Both the position numbers and the translations under genes were made by a program. Positions 16,716 through 25,910 of a stretch of 64,000 nucleotides of DNA are shown in pieces. Under the pieces are notes generated by a model, which did not search any database, was not told the origin of the DNA, and saw only the letters and a program-made list of their open reading frames with translations. The DNA is from Tepidimonas alkaliphilus (GTDB lineage Bacteria; Pseudomonadota; Gammaproteobacteria; Burkholderiales; Burkholderiaceae_C), in the NCBI RefSeq assembly GCF_007556595.1, contig NZ_VJNB01000006.1, positions 78,929 through 142,928 of the forward strand, given 5' to 3'. The number at the start of each line of letters is the position of its first letter. Position 1 is the first letter of the stretch.

Positions 16716-17693
16716 ATGCGCGCCACCCTTGCCTCCTTCGCCGCCGCCGCGACGCTCGCGCTGGCCCACGCCACCGCCGCCGCCCAGAGCGTCAAGTGGG
16801 ACATGCCCACCGCCTACCCGGCCGGCAACTTCCATACCGCCAACATCCTGATGTTCGCCAAGGACGTCGAGCGCGCCAGCGGCGGCAAGCTCTCGATCAC
16901 CGTGCACGAGAACGGCTCGCTGTTCAAGGCGCCGGAGATCAAGCGCGCCGTGCAGAGCGGCCAGGCGCAGATCGGCGAGGTGCTGATCTCCAACTTCTCC
17001 AACGAGAACCCGCTGTTCGGCGTCGACTCGATCCCGTTCCTGGCCACCAGCTATGCTGACGCGCGCAAGCTGTGGCAGGTGTCACGCCCGGCCATCGAAG
17101 CAGCGCTGAACAAGCAAGGCTTGAAAGTGTTGTATGCCGTGCCGTGGCCGCCGCAGGGCATCTTCAGCGCCAAGTCAATTGAGTCTGTGGCTGATCTTAG
17201 AGGCGTCAAATGGAGGGCCTACAACCCCAACACCAGCCGCATTGCGCAGCTGGTGGGCGCGCAGCCGGTGACGATTCAAGCTGCCGAGTTGACGCAAGCC
17301 CTGGCCACTGGCGCGGTCAGCGCCTTCATGACCTCCGGCGCCACCGGCTATGACAGCAAAGTTTGGGAGCAGATCAAATATTTCTATGATGTCGCGGCTT
17401 GGCTGCCTAAAAACGTAGTGTTTGTGTCGAAACGGGCCTTCGATGCGCTGGACAAGCCGACCCAGCAGGCGCTGCTGAAGGCTGCGGCCGACGCCGAGGC
17501 GCGCGGCTGGCGCGAGAGCGAGGAGAAGACCGCCTGGTATCTGGAGCAGCTGCGCAGGAACGGCATGACGGTGAGCAAGGGCTCGCCGCAGCTGCAGGCC
17601 GATCTGCGCAAGATCGGCGAGACGATGATCGAGGAGTGGACGCGCCAGGCCGGGGCCGAGGGCGCGGCGGTGCTGGCCGCCTACCGCAAGTGA
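16716..17693 (+). CDS. TRAP transporter substrate-binding protein (DctP family)
   Basis: The 325-residue periplasmic protein starts at ATG 16716 after AGGAGAAG; the longer frame upstream is the regulatory region. A signal peptide (1-22, ending ATAAA) is followed by the DctP fold: KWDMPTAYPAGNFHTANI, then GSLFKAPEIKRAVQSGQAQIG, SIPFLATSYADARKLW, and the arginine-containing DLRGVKWRAYNPNTSR, which normally holds the carboxylate of the ligand. TRAP SBPs bind organic acids. With pxpBCA in the same operon, 5-oxoproline is a reasonable candidate ligand (inference). Confidence 0.9.
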   Translation: MRATLASFAAAATLALAHATAAAQSVKWDMPTAYPAGNFHTANILMFAKDVERASGGKLSITVHENGSLFKAPEIKRAVQSGQAQIGEVLISNFSNENPLFGVDSIPFLATSYADARKLWQVSRPAIEAALNKQGLKVLYAVPWPPQGIFSAKSIESVADLRGVKWRAYNPNTSRIAQLVGAQPVTIQAAELTQALATGAVSAFMTSGATGYDSKVWEQIKYFYDVAAWLPKNVVFVSKRAFDALDKPTQQALLKAAADAEARGWRESEEKTAWYLEQLRRNGMTVSKGSPQLQADLRKIGETMIEEWTRQAGAEGAAVLAAYRK

Positions 17694-17700
17694 CGGCGAC

Positions 17701-18228
17701 GTGCCCGAGCCGGCGATGAAGGCGCTGGACCGCCTGTTCGACCTCGCCGCTTGGCTGGCGGCGGGTTTTCTGATCGGCACGCTGGCGATGGTGCTGCTCG
17801 GCATCGCCGGGCGGCTCTGGCCCGCGCTGGCGCTGCCCGGCTCCGACGCCTATGCCGGCTACTGCATGGCTGCGGCGGCGTTCCTGGCGCTGGCGCCGAC
17901 GCTGCGCCGCGGCGAGCACATCCGCGTGATGCTGGTGTTGCAGCGCCTGCCGGTGCCGGCGCGGCGCGCGCTGGAGCTGGCGGTGCACGCGGTAGGTCTG
18001 GCGCTGGCCGGCGGGCTGGCGTGGTTCTCGCTGCGGCTGGTGTGGCAGAGCCACGCCTTCCACGACATCTCCACCGGGCTGGACGCCACGCCGCTGTGGA
18101 TTCCGCAGCTCGGCATGGCAGCGGGCACCGTGCTGCTGGTGCTGGCGCTGGCGGTGCAGTTCGTCGAACACCTGCGCGGCCAGCCCGCGCCCGCTGCGCC
18201 GGGCGACGAGCCCGCACGCATCGAATGA
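17701..18228 (+). CDS. TRAP transporter small permease (DctQ family)
   Basis: The 175-residue inner-membrane protein has four hydrophobic helices, with the DctQ-typical segments SDAYAGYCMAAAAFLALAP, RRGEHIRVMLVL and STGLDATPLWIPQLGMAAG. It starts at GTG 17701, seven bases after the SBP stop (ATG 17716 is the alternative), and is followed at 20 bp by the large permease. It forms the membrane complex with DctM. Confidence 0.9.
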   Translation: MPEPAMKALDRLFDLAAWLAAGFLIGTLAMVLLGIAGRLWPALALPGSDAYAGYCMAAAAFLALAPTLRRGEHIRVMLVLQRLPVPARRALELAVHAVGLALAGGLAWFSLRLVWQSHAFHDISTGLDATPLWIPQLGMAAGTVLLVLALAVQFVEHLRGQPAPAAPGDEPARIE

Positions 18229-18247
18229 CGCGGCGGGGGACACGGCC

Positions 18248-19546
18248 ATGGACTTGCTCATTACCGGGGTGTTGATCGGCGCCTTGCTGCTGCTGTTGGC
18301 CGCCGGGGTCTGGATCGGCCTGGCGCTGATCGGCGTGGCCTGGATCGGCATGGCGCTGTTCACCCAGCGCTCGGTCGGCGACGCGATGGCGTTGACCATC
18401 TGGGGCTCGGCCTCGTCGTGGACGCTGACGGCGCTGCCGCTGTTCATCTGGATGGGCGAGATCCTGTTCCGCACCCGGCTGTCGGAGGATCTGTTCCGGG
18501 GGCTGGCGCCATGGCTGCAGCGCCTGCCGGGGCGGCTGCTGCACACCAACATCCTGGGCAGCACGCTGTTTGCGGCGGTGTCGGGCTCGTCGGCGGCCAC
18601 CTGCGCCACGGTCGGCAAGATGACCCTGCCCGAACTGCAGCGCCGCGGCTATCCCGACGCGCTGAGCCTGGGCACGCTGGCCGGTGCCAGCACGCTCGGG
18701 CTGCTGATCCCGCCGTCGATCATCATGATCGTCTATGGCGTGACGGCCGAGGTGTCGATCGCGCGCCTGTTCGTCGGTGGCATCGTGCCGGGGCTGCTGC
18801 TGGCCGCGCTGTTCATGGGCTACGTGATCGTCTGGTCGCTGCTGCACCCGCAGGCCATCCCGCCAGAACACCAGCGGCTGAGCCTGGCGGAAAAGCTGCG
18901 CGCCAGCCGCCACCTGCTGCCGGTGCTGCTGCTGATCGGCGGGGTGCTCGGCACCATCTACACCGGGATTGCCACCGCCACCGAGGCGGCGGCAGTCGGC
19001 GTGGTCGGCGCGCTGCTGATCGCCGCGGCGCAGCGGGCGCTGACCTGGGCGACCCTTCGCGACAGCCTGCTGGGTGCGGTGCGCATGTACTGCATGATCG
19101 CGCTGATCCTGGCCGGCGCGGCCTTCCTGACGCTGGCGATGGGCTACTTGGGCCTGCCGCGCCATGTGGCGGCGTGGATCGGCTCACTGGGGCTGCAGCC
19201 CTGGCAGCTCATCGCCGCTCTGGCGCTCTTTTTCATCGTGTTGGGCTGTTTTCTGGACGGCATCTCGATCGTCGTGCTGACGATGGGCGTGCTGCTGCCG
19301 ACCGTGCAGGCCGCCGGGCTGGACCTGATCTGGTTCGGCATCTTCGTCGTCGTGGTGGTGGAGATGGCGCAGATCACGCCGCCGGTGGGCTTCAACCTGT
19401 TCGTGCTGCAGGGCATGACCGGGCGGCAGGTGACGGAGCTGGCCCGCCACGCAGCGCCGATGTTCGTCATCATGGTGCTGGCGGTGGTGCTGCTGACCGT
19501 CTTTCCGGAGCTGGTGACGTGGCTGCCGCAGCGCATGGCGGGCTGA
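18248..19546 (+). CDS. TRAP transporter large permease (DctM family)
   Basis: The 432-residue protein is built of hydrophobic helices and carries family signatures FAAVSGSSAATCATVGKMTL (the GSS-AT-AT motif), LAGASTLGLLIPPSIIMIVYG (G-LIPPS) and a second PP motif in AQITPPVGFNLFVLQGM. DctM is the sodium-coupled transport subunit. Length and motifs are complete. Its 3' end overlaps the proposed start of pxpB by 28 bases, tying transport and oxoprolinase into one transcript. Confidence 0.93.
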   Translation: MDLLITGVLIGALLLLLAAGVWIGLALIGVAWIGMALFTQRSVGDAMALTIWGSASSWTLTALPLFIWMGEILFRTRLSEDLFRGLAPWLQRLPGRLLHTNILGSTLFAAVSGSSAATCATVGKMTLPELQRRGYPDALSLGTLAGASTLGLLIPPSIIMIVYGVTAEVSIARLFVGGIVPGLLLAALFMGYVIVWSLLHPQAIPPEHQRLSLAEKLRASRHLLPVLLLIGGVLGTIYTGIATATEAAAVGVVGALLIAAAQRALTWATLRDSLLGAVRMYCMIALILAGAAFLTLAMGYLGLPRHVAAWIGSLGLQPWQLIAALALFFIVLGCFLDGISIVVLTMGVLLPTVQAAGLDLIWFGIFVVVVVEMAQITPPVGFNLFVLQGMTGRQVTELARHAAPMFVIMVLAVVLLTVFPELVTWLPQRMAG

Positions 19547-20304
19547 GTCCCGCGCCGCGCCTGCTGCCGCTGGGCGACGCGGCCTGGACGGTGGAATTCG
19601 GCGCGGCGATCGATGCGGCGCTGCACGCGCGCGTGCTGGCGCTGGAGGCCGCGGTGTGCGCCGCGCGTGCCAGCGGCGCGCCGCCGTGGGACGCGGTGCA
19701 GGACGTGGTGCCGACCTTCCGCTCGCTAACCGTGCACTACGACCCGCTGGCCGGCGATGGCTTGGCGTTGGGGCAGGCGCTGTTGCTGCTCGCGCAGCAG
19801 GCGGGCGCGGCGCCGCCGCGCGGGCGGTGCTGGACGCTGCCGGCCTGCTTCGAGGAGACGCTGGCGCCGGACCTGGCAGCGCTGGCGGCGCGGCAGGGGC
19901 TCACCCCCGCCGCGGTCGTCGAGCAGCTGCTCAGCATGGAGCTGCGCGTCTACCAGATCGGCTTCATGCCGGGCTTTCCGTACATGGGCGGGGTGCCGCC
20001 GGCGCTGCAGGTGCCGCGCCTGCCCACGCCGCGCAAGGCGGTGCCGGCGGGATCGATCGCGCTGGCTGGCGCGATGGCGGCGGTCTACCCGTGGGAAAGC
20101 CCCGGCGGCTGGCACCTGGTGGGCCGCACGCCGGTGCCGTTGTGGGACCTGCGCCGTGACCCGCCGGCGCTGCTGGCCAGCGGCGACGTGGTGCGCTGGC
20201 GCGCCATCGACGCCGCCGAATACGAACGGCTGCGGCAGGCCGCGCAGCGCGGGGCGCTGAACGTGGCCGCCTGGTGCGGCGCGCCCGCGGAGGCCGCCGC
20301 GTGA
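19519..20304 (+). CDS. pxpB: 5-oxoprolinase subunit B (KipI/YbgJ)
   Basis: PxpB works with PxpA and PxpC in ATP-dependent cleavage of 5-oxoproline to glutamate. Family segments are LLPLGDAAWTVEFG, VVPTFRSLTVHYDP, the cyclophilin-like core VYQIGFMPGFPYMGGVP, LPTPRKAVPAGSIALAG and YPWESPGGWHLVGRTP. No ATG exists near the start; GTG 19519 gives 261 residues and overlaps dctM, and CTG 19543 is an alternative. The stop overlaps the pxpC start (GTGA). Confidence 0.9.
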   Translation: MAAAAHGGLSPAPRLLPLGDAAWTVEFGAAIDAALHARVLALEAAVCAARASGAPPWDAVQDVVPTFRSLTVHYDPLAGDGLALGQALLLLAQQAGAAPPRGRCWTLPACFEETLAPDLAALAARQGLTPAAVVEQLLSMELRVYQIGFMPGFPYMGGVPPALQVPRLPTPRKAVPAGSIALAGAMAAVYPWESPGGWHLVGRTPVPLWDLRRDPPALLASGDVVRWRAIDAAEYERLRQAAQRGALNVAAWCGAPAEAAA

Positions 20305-21368
20305 GCGCGGTGCTCGAGGTGCTTGACGGCGGCGTCGGCGCCACGGTGCAGGACCTGGGCCGCCGCGGACGGCGCCACTGGGGCGTGGCGCTGGCCGGGG
20401 CGCTGGATCCGTGGTGGGCGCGCGCCGCCCACGCGCTGCTGGACAACCCGCCCGAGGCGGCGCTGCTGGAGCTGCGCCTGCTGGGACCGCGCCTGCGCGC
20501 TGGGGGGGCCGCCGTGCGCGTGGCGGTGGTGGGGGACGTGCCGGCCACGGTGGAGCGCGCCGCCGGCGCGCGGCAGCCGCTGCCCGGCTGGTGCAGCGTG
20601 ACGCTGCAGCCCGGCGACGCGCTGCGCCTGGGCGCGGTGCAGGGGCTGGCCTACGTGGCGGTGGCCGGCGGCCTCGACGTGCCGCCGGTGCTGGGCAGCC
20701 GCGCCACCCACGAGCGCACCGCGATGGGCGGGTTGCAGGGCCGGATGCTGCGCAGCGGCGACCGGCTGCCGTGCGCCGCGGCGGACGCCGACCGCGGCGT
20801 CGAGTGCCGCGCCGACCCCTTGCCGGACGACGACGGCCCGATCCGCGTGCTCTGGGGCCCGCAGGACGACCACTTCACCCCGGCGGCGCGGACGTTGCTG
20901 CTGCAGGCCGACTGGCGCCTCACGCCCGAGCGCGACCGCATGGGCATGCGGCTCGCGGGCCCGCCGCTTGAGCACCTGACCCCGGCGCATGCCGACATCG
21001 TCTCCGACGGCGTGGCGCCCGGCGCGATCCAGGTGCCGGCCAGCGGCCAGCCGATCGTGCTGCTGGCCGACGCGCAGACCGTGGGCGGCTACCCGAAGAT
21101 CGCCACCGTCATCCAAGCCGACCTGGGCCGGCTGGCGCGCTGGCCGGCGGCGCGGCCGCTGCGCTTTGCGGCGGTGACGCTGGAGCAGGCGCGCGCGGCC
21201 CTGCACGCGCGCCAGTCGGCTTGGGCCGCGTGGGCGGCGCGGCGGCGCGCGTGGCGCCCGCCCGGGTACCTGGACGAGGCGCGGCTGCATGGCGCCAACC
21301 TGATCAGCGGCGTGCTGCGCGCTGCGCTCGACGACGCCCCGTGGGCGGGGCTGGAGGATGGAGGATGA
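20301..21368 (+). CDS. pxpC: 5-oxoprolinase subunit C (KipA/YbgK)
   Basis: The 355-residue protein has the biotin-dependent-carboxylase-like allophanate hydrolase subunit 2 fold: VLDGGVGATVQDLGRRGRR, AGALDPWWARAAHALLDN, VAVAGGLDVPPVLGSRATH, RVLWGPQDDHFTP, DRMGMRLAGPP and VPASGQPIVLLADAQTVGGY. It starts at GTG 20301, overlapping pxpB, and its stop overlaps the pxpA ATG. An earlier start at 20274 would push into pxpB without homology support. Confidence 0.92.
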   Translation: MSAVLEVLDGGVGATVQDLGRRGRRHWGVALAGALDPWWARAAHALLDNPPEAALLELRLLGPRLRAGGAAVRVAVVGDVPATVERAAGARQPLPGWCSVTLQPGDALRLGAVQGLAYVAVAGGLDVPPVLGSRATHERTAMGGLQGRMLRSGDRLPCAAADADRGVECRADPLPDDDGPIRVLWGPQDDHFTPAARTLLLQADWRLTPERDRMGMRLAGPPLEHLTPAHADIVSDGVAPGAIQVPASGQPIVLLADAQTVGGYPKIATVIQADLGRLARWPAARPLRFAAVTLEQARAALHARQSAWAAWAARRRAWRPPGYLDEARLHGANLISGVLRAALDDAPWAGLEDGG

Positions 21369-22126
21369 CCCCCCGAACCCCTTGCGTGGACCTCAACGCC
21401 GACTTGGGCGAGAGCTTCGGCGCCTGGACGATGGGCGACGACGAGGCGCTGCTGGCCATCGTCGGGCGCGCCAACGTCGCCTGCGGCTTTCACGCCGGCG
21501 ACCCGCTGGTGATGCGCCGCACCGTGCGGCTGGCGCGCGAGCGCGGCGTGGCCATCGGCGCCCATCCGGGCTTTCCGGACCTGCAGGGCTTCGGCCGCCG
21601 GCGCATGGACCTCGATCCCGAGGAGTTGCAGGCGCTGCTGATCGTCCAGATCGGCGCGCTGGCCGGCGTGTGCCAAGCTGAAGGGGTGCGGCTGGCGCAC
21701 GTCAAGCCGCACGGCGCGCTCAACAACATGGCCTGCGCCGACGAGGCGCTGGCGCGCACCGTGGTCCAGGCGGTGCGGGCCTACGACCCCGCGCTGCCGC
21801 TGCTGGCGCCGGCGTGCTCGGCGCTGGAGCGCGCGGCGCTCGCACTGGGCCAGCCGCTGCTGCGCGAGGTGTTCGCCGACCGCGCCTACCAGGACGACGG
21901 CCAGCTGGTGCCCCGCCGCGAGCCGGGCGCCGTGCTGCACGACCCGGAGGAGGCGGTGGCGCACGTGCTGGCGATGCTGCAGGCCGGCGGCCTCATCACC
22001 CGCGGCGGGCGCGTGCTGCCGACGCCAATCGACAGCGTCTGCGTGCACGGCGACGAGCCGCAGGCGGTGCAGACCGCGCGCCGGCTGCGCGCGGCGCTGG
22101 TGCAGCGGGGTTGGCTGCGCGTTTGA
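21365..22126 (+). CDS. pxpA: 5-oxoprolinase subunit A (LamB/YcsF family)
   Basis: The 253-residue protein has the LamB/YcsF core: VDLNADLGESFGAW, NVACGFHAGDPLVM, VAIGAHPGFPDLQGFGRR, VKPHGALNNMA and REVFADRAYQDDGQLVPR. PxpA catalyses the ring-opening half of the 5-oxoprolinase reaction together with PxpBC. It is the last gene of the TRAP-pxpBCA unit, with ATGA coupling to pxpC. Sixteen bases separate its stop from the convergent eutC stop, and there GC content drops sharply. Confidence 0.94.
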   Translation: MTPRTPCVDLNADLGESFGAWTMGDDEALLAIVGRANVACGFHAGDPLVMRRTVRLARERGVAIGAHPGFPDLQGFGRRRMDLDPEELQALLIVQIGALAGVCQAEGVRLAHVKPHGALNNMACADEALARTVVQAVRAYDPALPLLAPACSALERAALALGQPLLREVFADRAYQDDGQLVPRREPGAVLHDPEEAVAHVLAMLQAGGLITRGGRVLPTPIDSVCVHGDEPQAVQTARRLRAALVQRGWLRV

Positions 22127-22142
22127 AACGGAGCAGCCCCGA

Positions 22143-23006
22143 TCACGACCGAAGCACGGCCTCGGTTGCCGAAGCCGTGCCGCCTAAGCAATGCTGCGCA
22201 GAAGTCCCACTGATAAGGGGCAAACCACTGTGATCTTTAAGGGTGACCCCAGTTGCGCCCAGCCGAAACGCTTCTCGAAGCAACCAAGCAAACCGCAGCG
22301 CGGCGATGTTGGGCTGTTGGCCCTGAGGTCGGATATTTGAAATGCAATTTCTCTGGGCATCGACGCAGCCGACGCGAGGCTGAAATGTCATATAAAGCCC
22401 AATGCTATCGGGTGAACTCAGGCCAGGACGTTCGCCAATGATCACGACAGCCATGCGTGCTTGAAGAACTTCGCCAACTTCATCTCCCAACGCTACGCGA
22501 GCTTGGGTTGCGATAACAAGGGGGGCTATAACAAATTCACGCTCAATCATCTGGCGGATATGGAACAGTAAAGACGGAGCATGCTGTTGGATCCCACTGG
22601 ACGACAAGCCGTCAGCCAATATAAAAACGACGTCTGCGCGCCCTGATTTAAGCTGATATTCTTCTAACAGCTGTCGGCTGGCGAGGTCAAGTCGCCGGCC
22701 GAGGTCAGGTCGCAGCAAATATTGCGATCGGTCTCGAGCTTGGGAGCGAACTGTGATCATGTTATTCCATCCGCTGGAAACCAACTCCTGCCGAAGGCAA
22801 TCGATATCCAGAGGGTTGTGAACGGCATCCCTTGCCTGTGCATGCGCAGCGTCAAACCGTAGAATTTCCGCGGTCGTAAGCGAGCTCCCGGTTCGTTTTA
22901 AACCAATACGGGCCGGCGTGAGTCGGCGTAAATCAGACCAATTGAGCGAAGGAGGCGTTTTGCCTTCGTCGGGGACGATTTGAGAATCTATTAATTTGTC
23001 AGCCAT
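22143..23006 (-). CDS. eutC: Ethanolamine ammonia-lyase small subunit
   Basis: EutC is the small subunit of the adenosylcobalamin-dependent enzyme that splits ethanolamine into acetaldehyde and ammonia. The 287-residue product has LTPARIGLKRTGSSL near the N-terminus, LRFDAAHAQARDAVHNPLD, DVVFILADGLSSSGIQQHAP, GDEVGEVLQARMAVVIIGER and the cobalamin-side CISNIRPQG. It overlaps eutB by 8 bases. The codons are clearly AT-richer than in pxpA next door, consistent with acquisition from another genome. Confidence 0.93.
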   Translation of the reverse strand: MADKLIDSQIVPDEGKTPPSLNWSDLRRLTPARIGLKRTGSSLTTAEILRFDAAHAQARDAVHNPLDIDCLRQELVSSGWNNMITVRSQARDRSQYLLRPDLGRRLDLASRQLLEEYQLKSGRADVVFILADGLSSSGIQQHAPSLLFHIRQMIEREFVIAPLVIATQARVALGDEVGEVLQARMAVVIIGERPGLSSPDSIGLYMTFQPRVGCVDAQRNCISNIRPQGQQPNIAALRFAWLLREAFRLGATGVTLKDHSGLPLISGTSAQHCLGGTASATEAVLRS

Positions 23007-24405
23007 ATCCGGCAGCCTCCATTGCGGGCCAAAACGAAAAGGAAAGTTTTTTCAGCGTGCGCTCTGCGCCTAAAACACGTCCGTGCCGATCAACCCACCC
23101 CTGTTCGTCAAGCCACTTTTCAAATTCTGGCGCGCGCCTCAATCCGAGAAGATCTCGAACAGCCAAGGCATCATGAAATGAAGTGCTCTGGTAATTTAAC
23201 ATGACATCGTCGGCCCCGGGGACGGTTATGATAAAATTAATGCCAGCAACGCCAAGGAGCACCAGCAAGTTATCCATGTCATTTTGGTCCGCCTCGGCAT
23301 GATTGGTGTAGCAAATATCACAACCCATGGGCAGCCCTAAAAGTTTCCCGCAAAAATGATCTTCTAATCCTGCTCGGGTAATTTGCTTGCCATCATATAG
23401 ATATTCGGGGCCAATAAAACCAACAACGGTGTTGACGAGCAACGGTTGATAGCGCCGGGCCACGGCATAAGCTCTGGCTTCGCATGTTTGCTGATCGACC
23501 CCGTGATGAGCGCTGGCTGATAAGGCGCTTCCCTGTCCAGTCTCAAAATACATCACATTGTTGCCGACGACTCCCCGCTGTAAGGCTAACGCCATTTCAT
23601 AAGCCTCATCTAAAATGGCTAATGTAATTCCAAAAGAGCGGTTCGTGTCTTCCGTGCCCCCTATCGATTGAAAAACTAAATCGACCGGGGCGCCAAGACG
23701 CATGGCCTCCATAGTGTTGGTGATATGCGTCAAAACACAGGTTTGGGTAGGAATCTTTCCTTTCTCTATTATTTCGGCTAAAACGTGATTTAATCTGACA
23801 AGGTCGGGAACGCTGTCCGAAGCCGGATTGACTCCAATGACTGCGTCGCCCGCTCCCAGTATTAATCCGTCGAGAATGACCGCGGCAATGCCGAATGGAT
23901 CATCGGTCGGGTGATTGGGTTGAAGACGGGTTGCCATGTGCCCTCGTAAACCTAGTGTGTTGCGAAACGCCGTGACAACTTCGCATTTGCGGGCGACGAT
24001 AACCAAATCCTGGTTGCGCATGAGCTTGCTAACCGCTGCAACCATTTCAGGTGTTAAGCCCATGCGGAGTTTTTTTAACGCCTCGCTGCTCGCTTCTTCG
24101 CTCAATAGCCAATCCCGAAATTCTCCGACCGTCATGTCAGCAACCGTTGCAAAAGCTGCTTTGTCATGTTGATCGAAGATCAACCGAGTGACTTCGTCTT
24201 TTTCATAAGGTATTAGCTCTTCTTCGAGAAACCTGCTTAATGGAACCTCGGCTAGCGCCATTCTGGCGGCCACTCGCTCCTGTTCGCTGGCTGCTGCAAC
24301 GCCGGCCAAGCAATCGCCTGAGCGCAAGGGGCTAGCTTTCGCCAAAACTTCCCGTAACGTTCCAAAAACATATTGCTGGGTGCCTAAGCGAGCGCGATAC
24401 CGCAT
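22999..24405 (-). CDS. eutB: Ethanolamine ammonia-lyase large subunit
   Basis: The 468-residue catalytic subunit is a TIM barrel with RLQPNHPTDDPFGIAAVI, DAVIGVNPASDSV, THITNTMEAMRLGAPVDLVF, YFETGQGSALSASAHHGVDQ, NTVVGFIGPEYLYDG and DICYTNHAEADQNDMDNLL, all conserved EutB segments. It sits between eat (21 bp upstream) and eutC. There is no eutA reactivase, no aldehyde dehydrogenase and no shell protein nearby, so this is the short non-microcompartment form of the pathway. Local GC is visibly lower than the window average. Confidence 0.95.
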   Translation of the reverse strand: MRYRARLGTQQYVFGTLREVLAKASPLRSGDCLAGVAAASEQERVAARMALAEVPLSRFLEEELIPYEKDEVTRLIFDQHDKAAFATVADMTVGEFRDWLLSEEASSEALKKLRMGLTPEMVAAVSKLMRNQDLVIVARKCEVVTAFRNTLGLRGHMATRLQPNHPTDDPFGIAAVILDGLILGAGDAVIGVNPASDSVPDLVRLNHVLAEIIEKGKIPTQTCVLTHITNTMEAMRLGAPVDLVFQSIGGTEDTNRSFGITLAILDEAYEMALALQRGVVGNNVMYFETGQGSALSASAHHGVDQQTCEARAYAVARRYQPLLVNTVVGFIGPEYLYDGKQITRAGLEDHFCGKLLGLPMGCDICYTNHAEADQNDMDNLLVLLGVAGINFIITVPGADDVMLNYQSTSFHDALAVRDLLGLRRAPEFEKWLDEQGWVDRHGRVLGAERTLKKLSFSFWPAMEAAGYG

Positions 24406-24426
24406 CTTATCGTCCTACCTTAAGGT

Positions 24427-25836
24427 TTATTCAGATACGGAGGAATGGGAGCGTCCTGTTAGAAGCTCGTCATGTGGAGCCTGAGCACGTTGTCGCTCGG
24501 TGAGGCGGAAATAGCCGTAACCTGCAATTAGAAGCAGCAGAAAAACGACTGCAAGCTCAAAATTAAAATAAACAACAGCCGCCAGGCATACGATCCCGCC
24601 AGCCAGCGCGATGGCCGGAAAAACCGGGTAGAAGGGAGCTTTGAAAGGCCGCCGCAAATTCGGCTCAGTTTTTCTCAGGCGAAACAAAGCCGCCATCGAA
24701 ACGATATACATGACCAAAGCGCCGAGGACGGCCATGGTCACGATATTGGCTGTTAACGGTTGACCGCCGAAAGTAATCCACTCATCACTGTAGATGGCGG
24801 CAATTCCAACGACACCGCCTGCGATAAGAGCTCTGACTGGTGTGCGAAACCGTGGGTGAACTTTGGAAAAATAGCGAGGAAGATAGCCGGCTCGAGCGAG
24901 CGCAAAAATTTGTCTGGAATAGCCTAGGATGATTCCATGGAATGACGCAATAAGCCCAAACAACCCGATCCAGACAAGCATGTGAAGCCAAACGCTCCCA
25001 TGGCCAACAACGATTTTCATGGCTTGAGGAAGCGGGTCATTGATGTTCGAAAGCTCGCGCCAGTCGCCAACTCCGCCCGCCATGATCATGACCAAAAACG
25101 CGAGAGCGACCAGCGTGAGGATGCCAGCGATGTAAGCGATTGGGATCGTCCGACGAGGATCCTTAGCTTCCTCAGCGGCCATTGCGGCCCCTTCAATAGC
25201 AAGGAAAAACCATATGGCAAACGGGATCGCGGCGAAAATTCCAGCCCAAGTCGCGGCTGTAAAAGTATTCGATCCAGCCCAGCCGTTTGCGACAAAATTG
25301 CTCAGCGACCAGCCGGGCGCCACGACTCCGGCAAACACCAAGAGTTCAATAACAGCCAGGAGCGTTACAAACAGCTCAAAGGTGGCGGCGATGGTTACTC
25401 CTAGAGCATTTAGGGTGATGAAAATTATATAGGCTCCGACCGCGGCAATTTTAGGATCCAAACTAGGAAATTGAACGTTCAAGTAGGCACCTATCGCAAG
25501 GGAGATGGCTGGTGGCGCAAAAACGAACTCAACCAAAGTGGCAAAGCCCGCGATGTATCCTCCGGTGGGTCCGAAAGCCCGGCGAGCATAGGCAAAAGGG
25601 CCTCCAGCATGCGGAATAGCTGTTGAGAGTTCGGTAAAACTGAAAATAAAGGTGGTGTACATCAATGCGACAAATGTCGTCGCGATTAAAAACCCCAGCG
25701 TTCCCGCGCTGGCCCAGCCATAGCTCCATCCAAAATACTCTCCGGAGATAACGAGCCCTACCGCGATGCCCCATAGCGGCAGGGCGCCGAGCACCGGTTT
25801 GAGCTCACGTGTAACTTGGGAGGTCGTGGTACTCAT
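24427..25836 (-). CDS. eat: Ethanolamine permease (APC family)
   Basis: The 469-residue transporter has about 12 membrane segments. They include KPVLGALPLWGIAVGLVISG, EYFGWSYGWASAGTLGF, IPHAGGPFAYARRAFGPTGG and FFLAIEGAAMAAEEAKDPRR (the APC-family cytosolic loop), as in proton-driven ethanolamine permeases. I prefer ATG 25836 (MSTTTSQVTREL) to ATG 25896, because the longer form adds unrelated residues and uses up the regulatory gap. Location in front of eutBC supports the substrate. It is first in the minus-strand eut operon and divergent from eutR. Confidence 0.9.
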   Translation of the reverse strand: MSTTTSQVTRELKPVLGALPLWGIAVGLVISGEYFGWSYGWASAGTLGFLIATTFVALMYTTFIFSFTELSTAIPHAGGPFAYARRAFGPTGGYIAGFATLVEFVFAPPAISLAIGAYLNVQFPSLDPKIAAVGAYIIFITLNALGVTIAATFELFVTLLAVIELLVFAGVVAPGWSLSNFVANGWAGSNTFTAATWAGIFAAIPFAIWFFLAIEGAAMAAEEAKDPRRTIPIAYIAGILTLVALAFLVMIMAGGVGDWRELSNINDPLPQAMKIVVGHGSVWLHMLVWIGLFGLIASFHGIILGYSRQIFALARAGYLPRYFSKVHPRFRTPVRALIAGGVVGIAAIYSDEWITFGGQPLTANIVTMAVLGALVMYIVSMAALFRLRKTEPNLRRPFKAPFYPVFPAIALAGGIVCLAAVVYFNFELAVVFLLLLIAGYGYFRLTERQRAQAPHDELLTGRSHSSVSE

Positions 25837-25910
25837 GGTAATCGAGATTCCGTTGATACCCGAATGGCTCGGGCAGCCGGATATCATCATCGACAAGGAC
25901 GCGTGAGGCG

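Noticed and set aside
22143..25836. Ethanolamine microcompartment operon
   Set aside because: No shell-protein, eutE, eutG, eutD or eutA genes are present; only permease and ammonia-lyase subunits.
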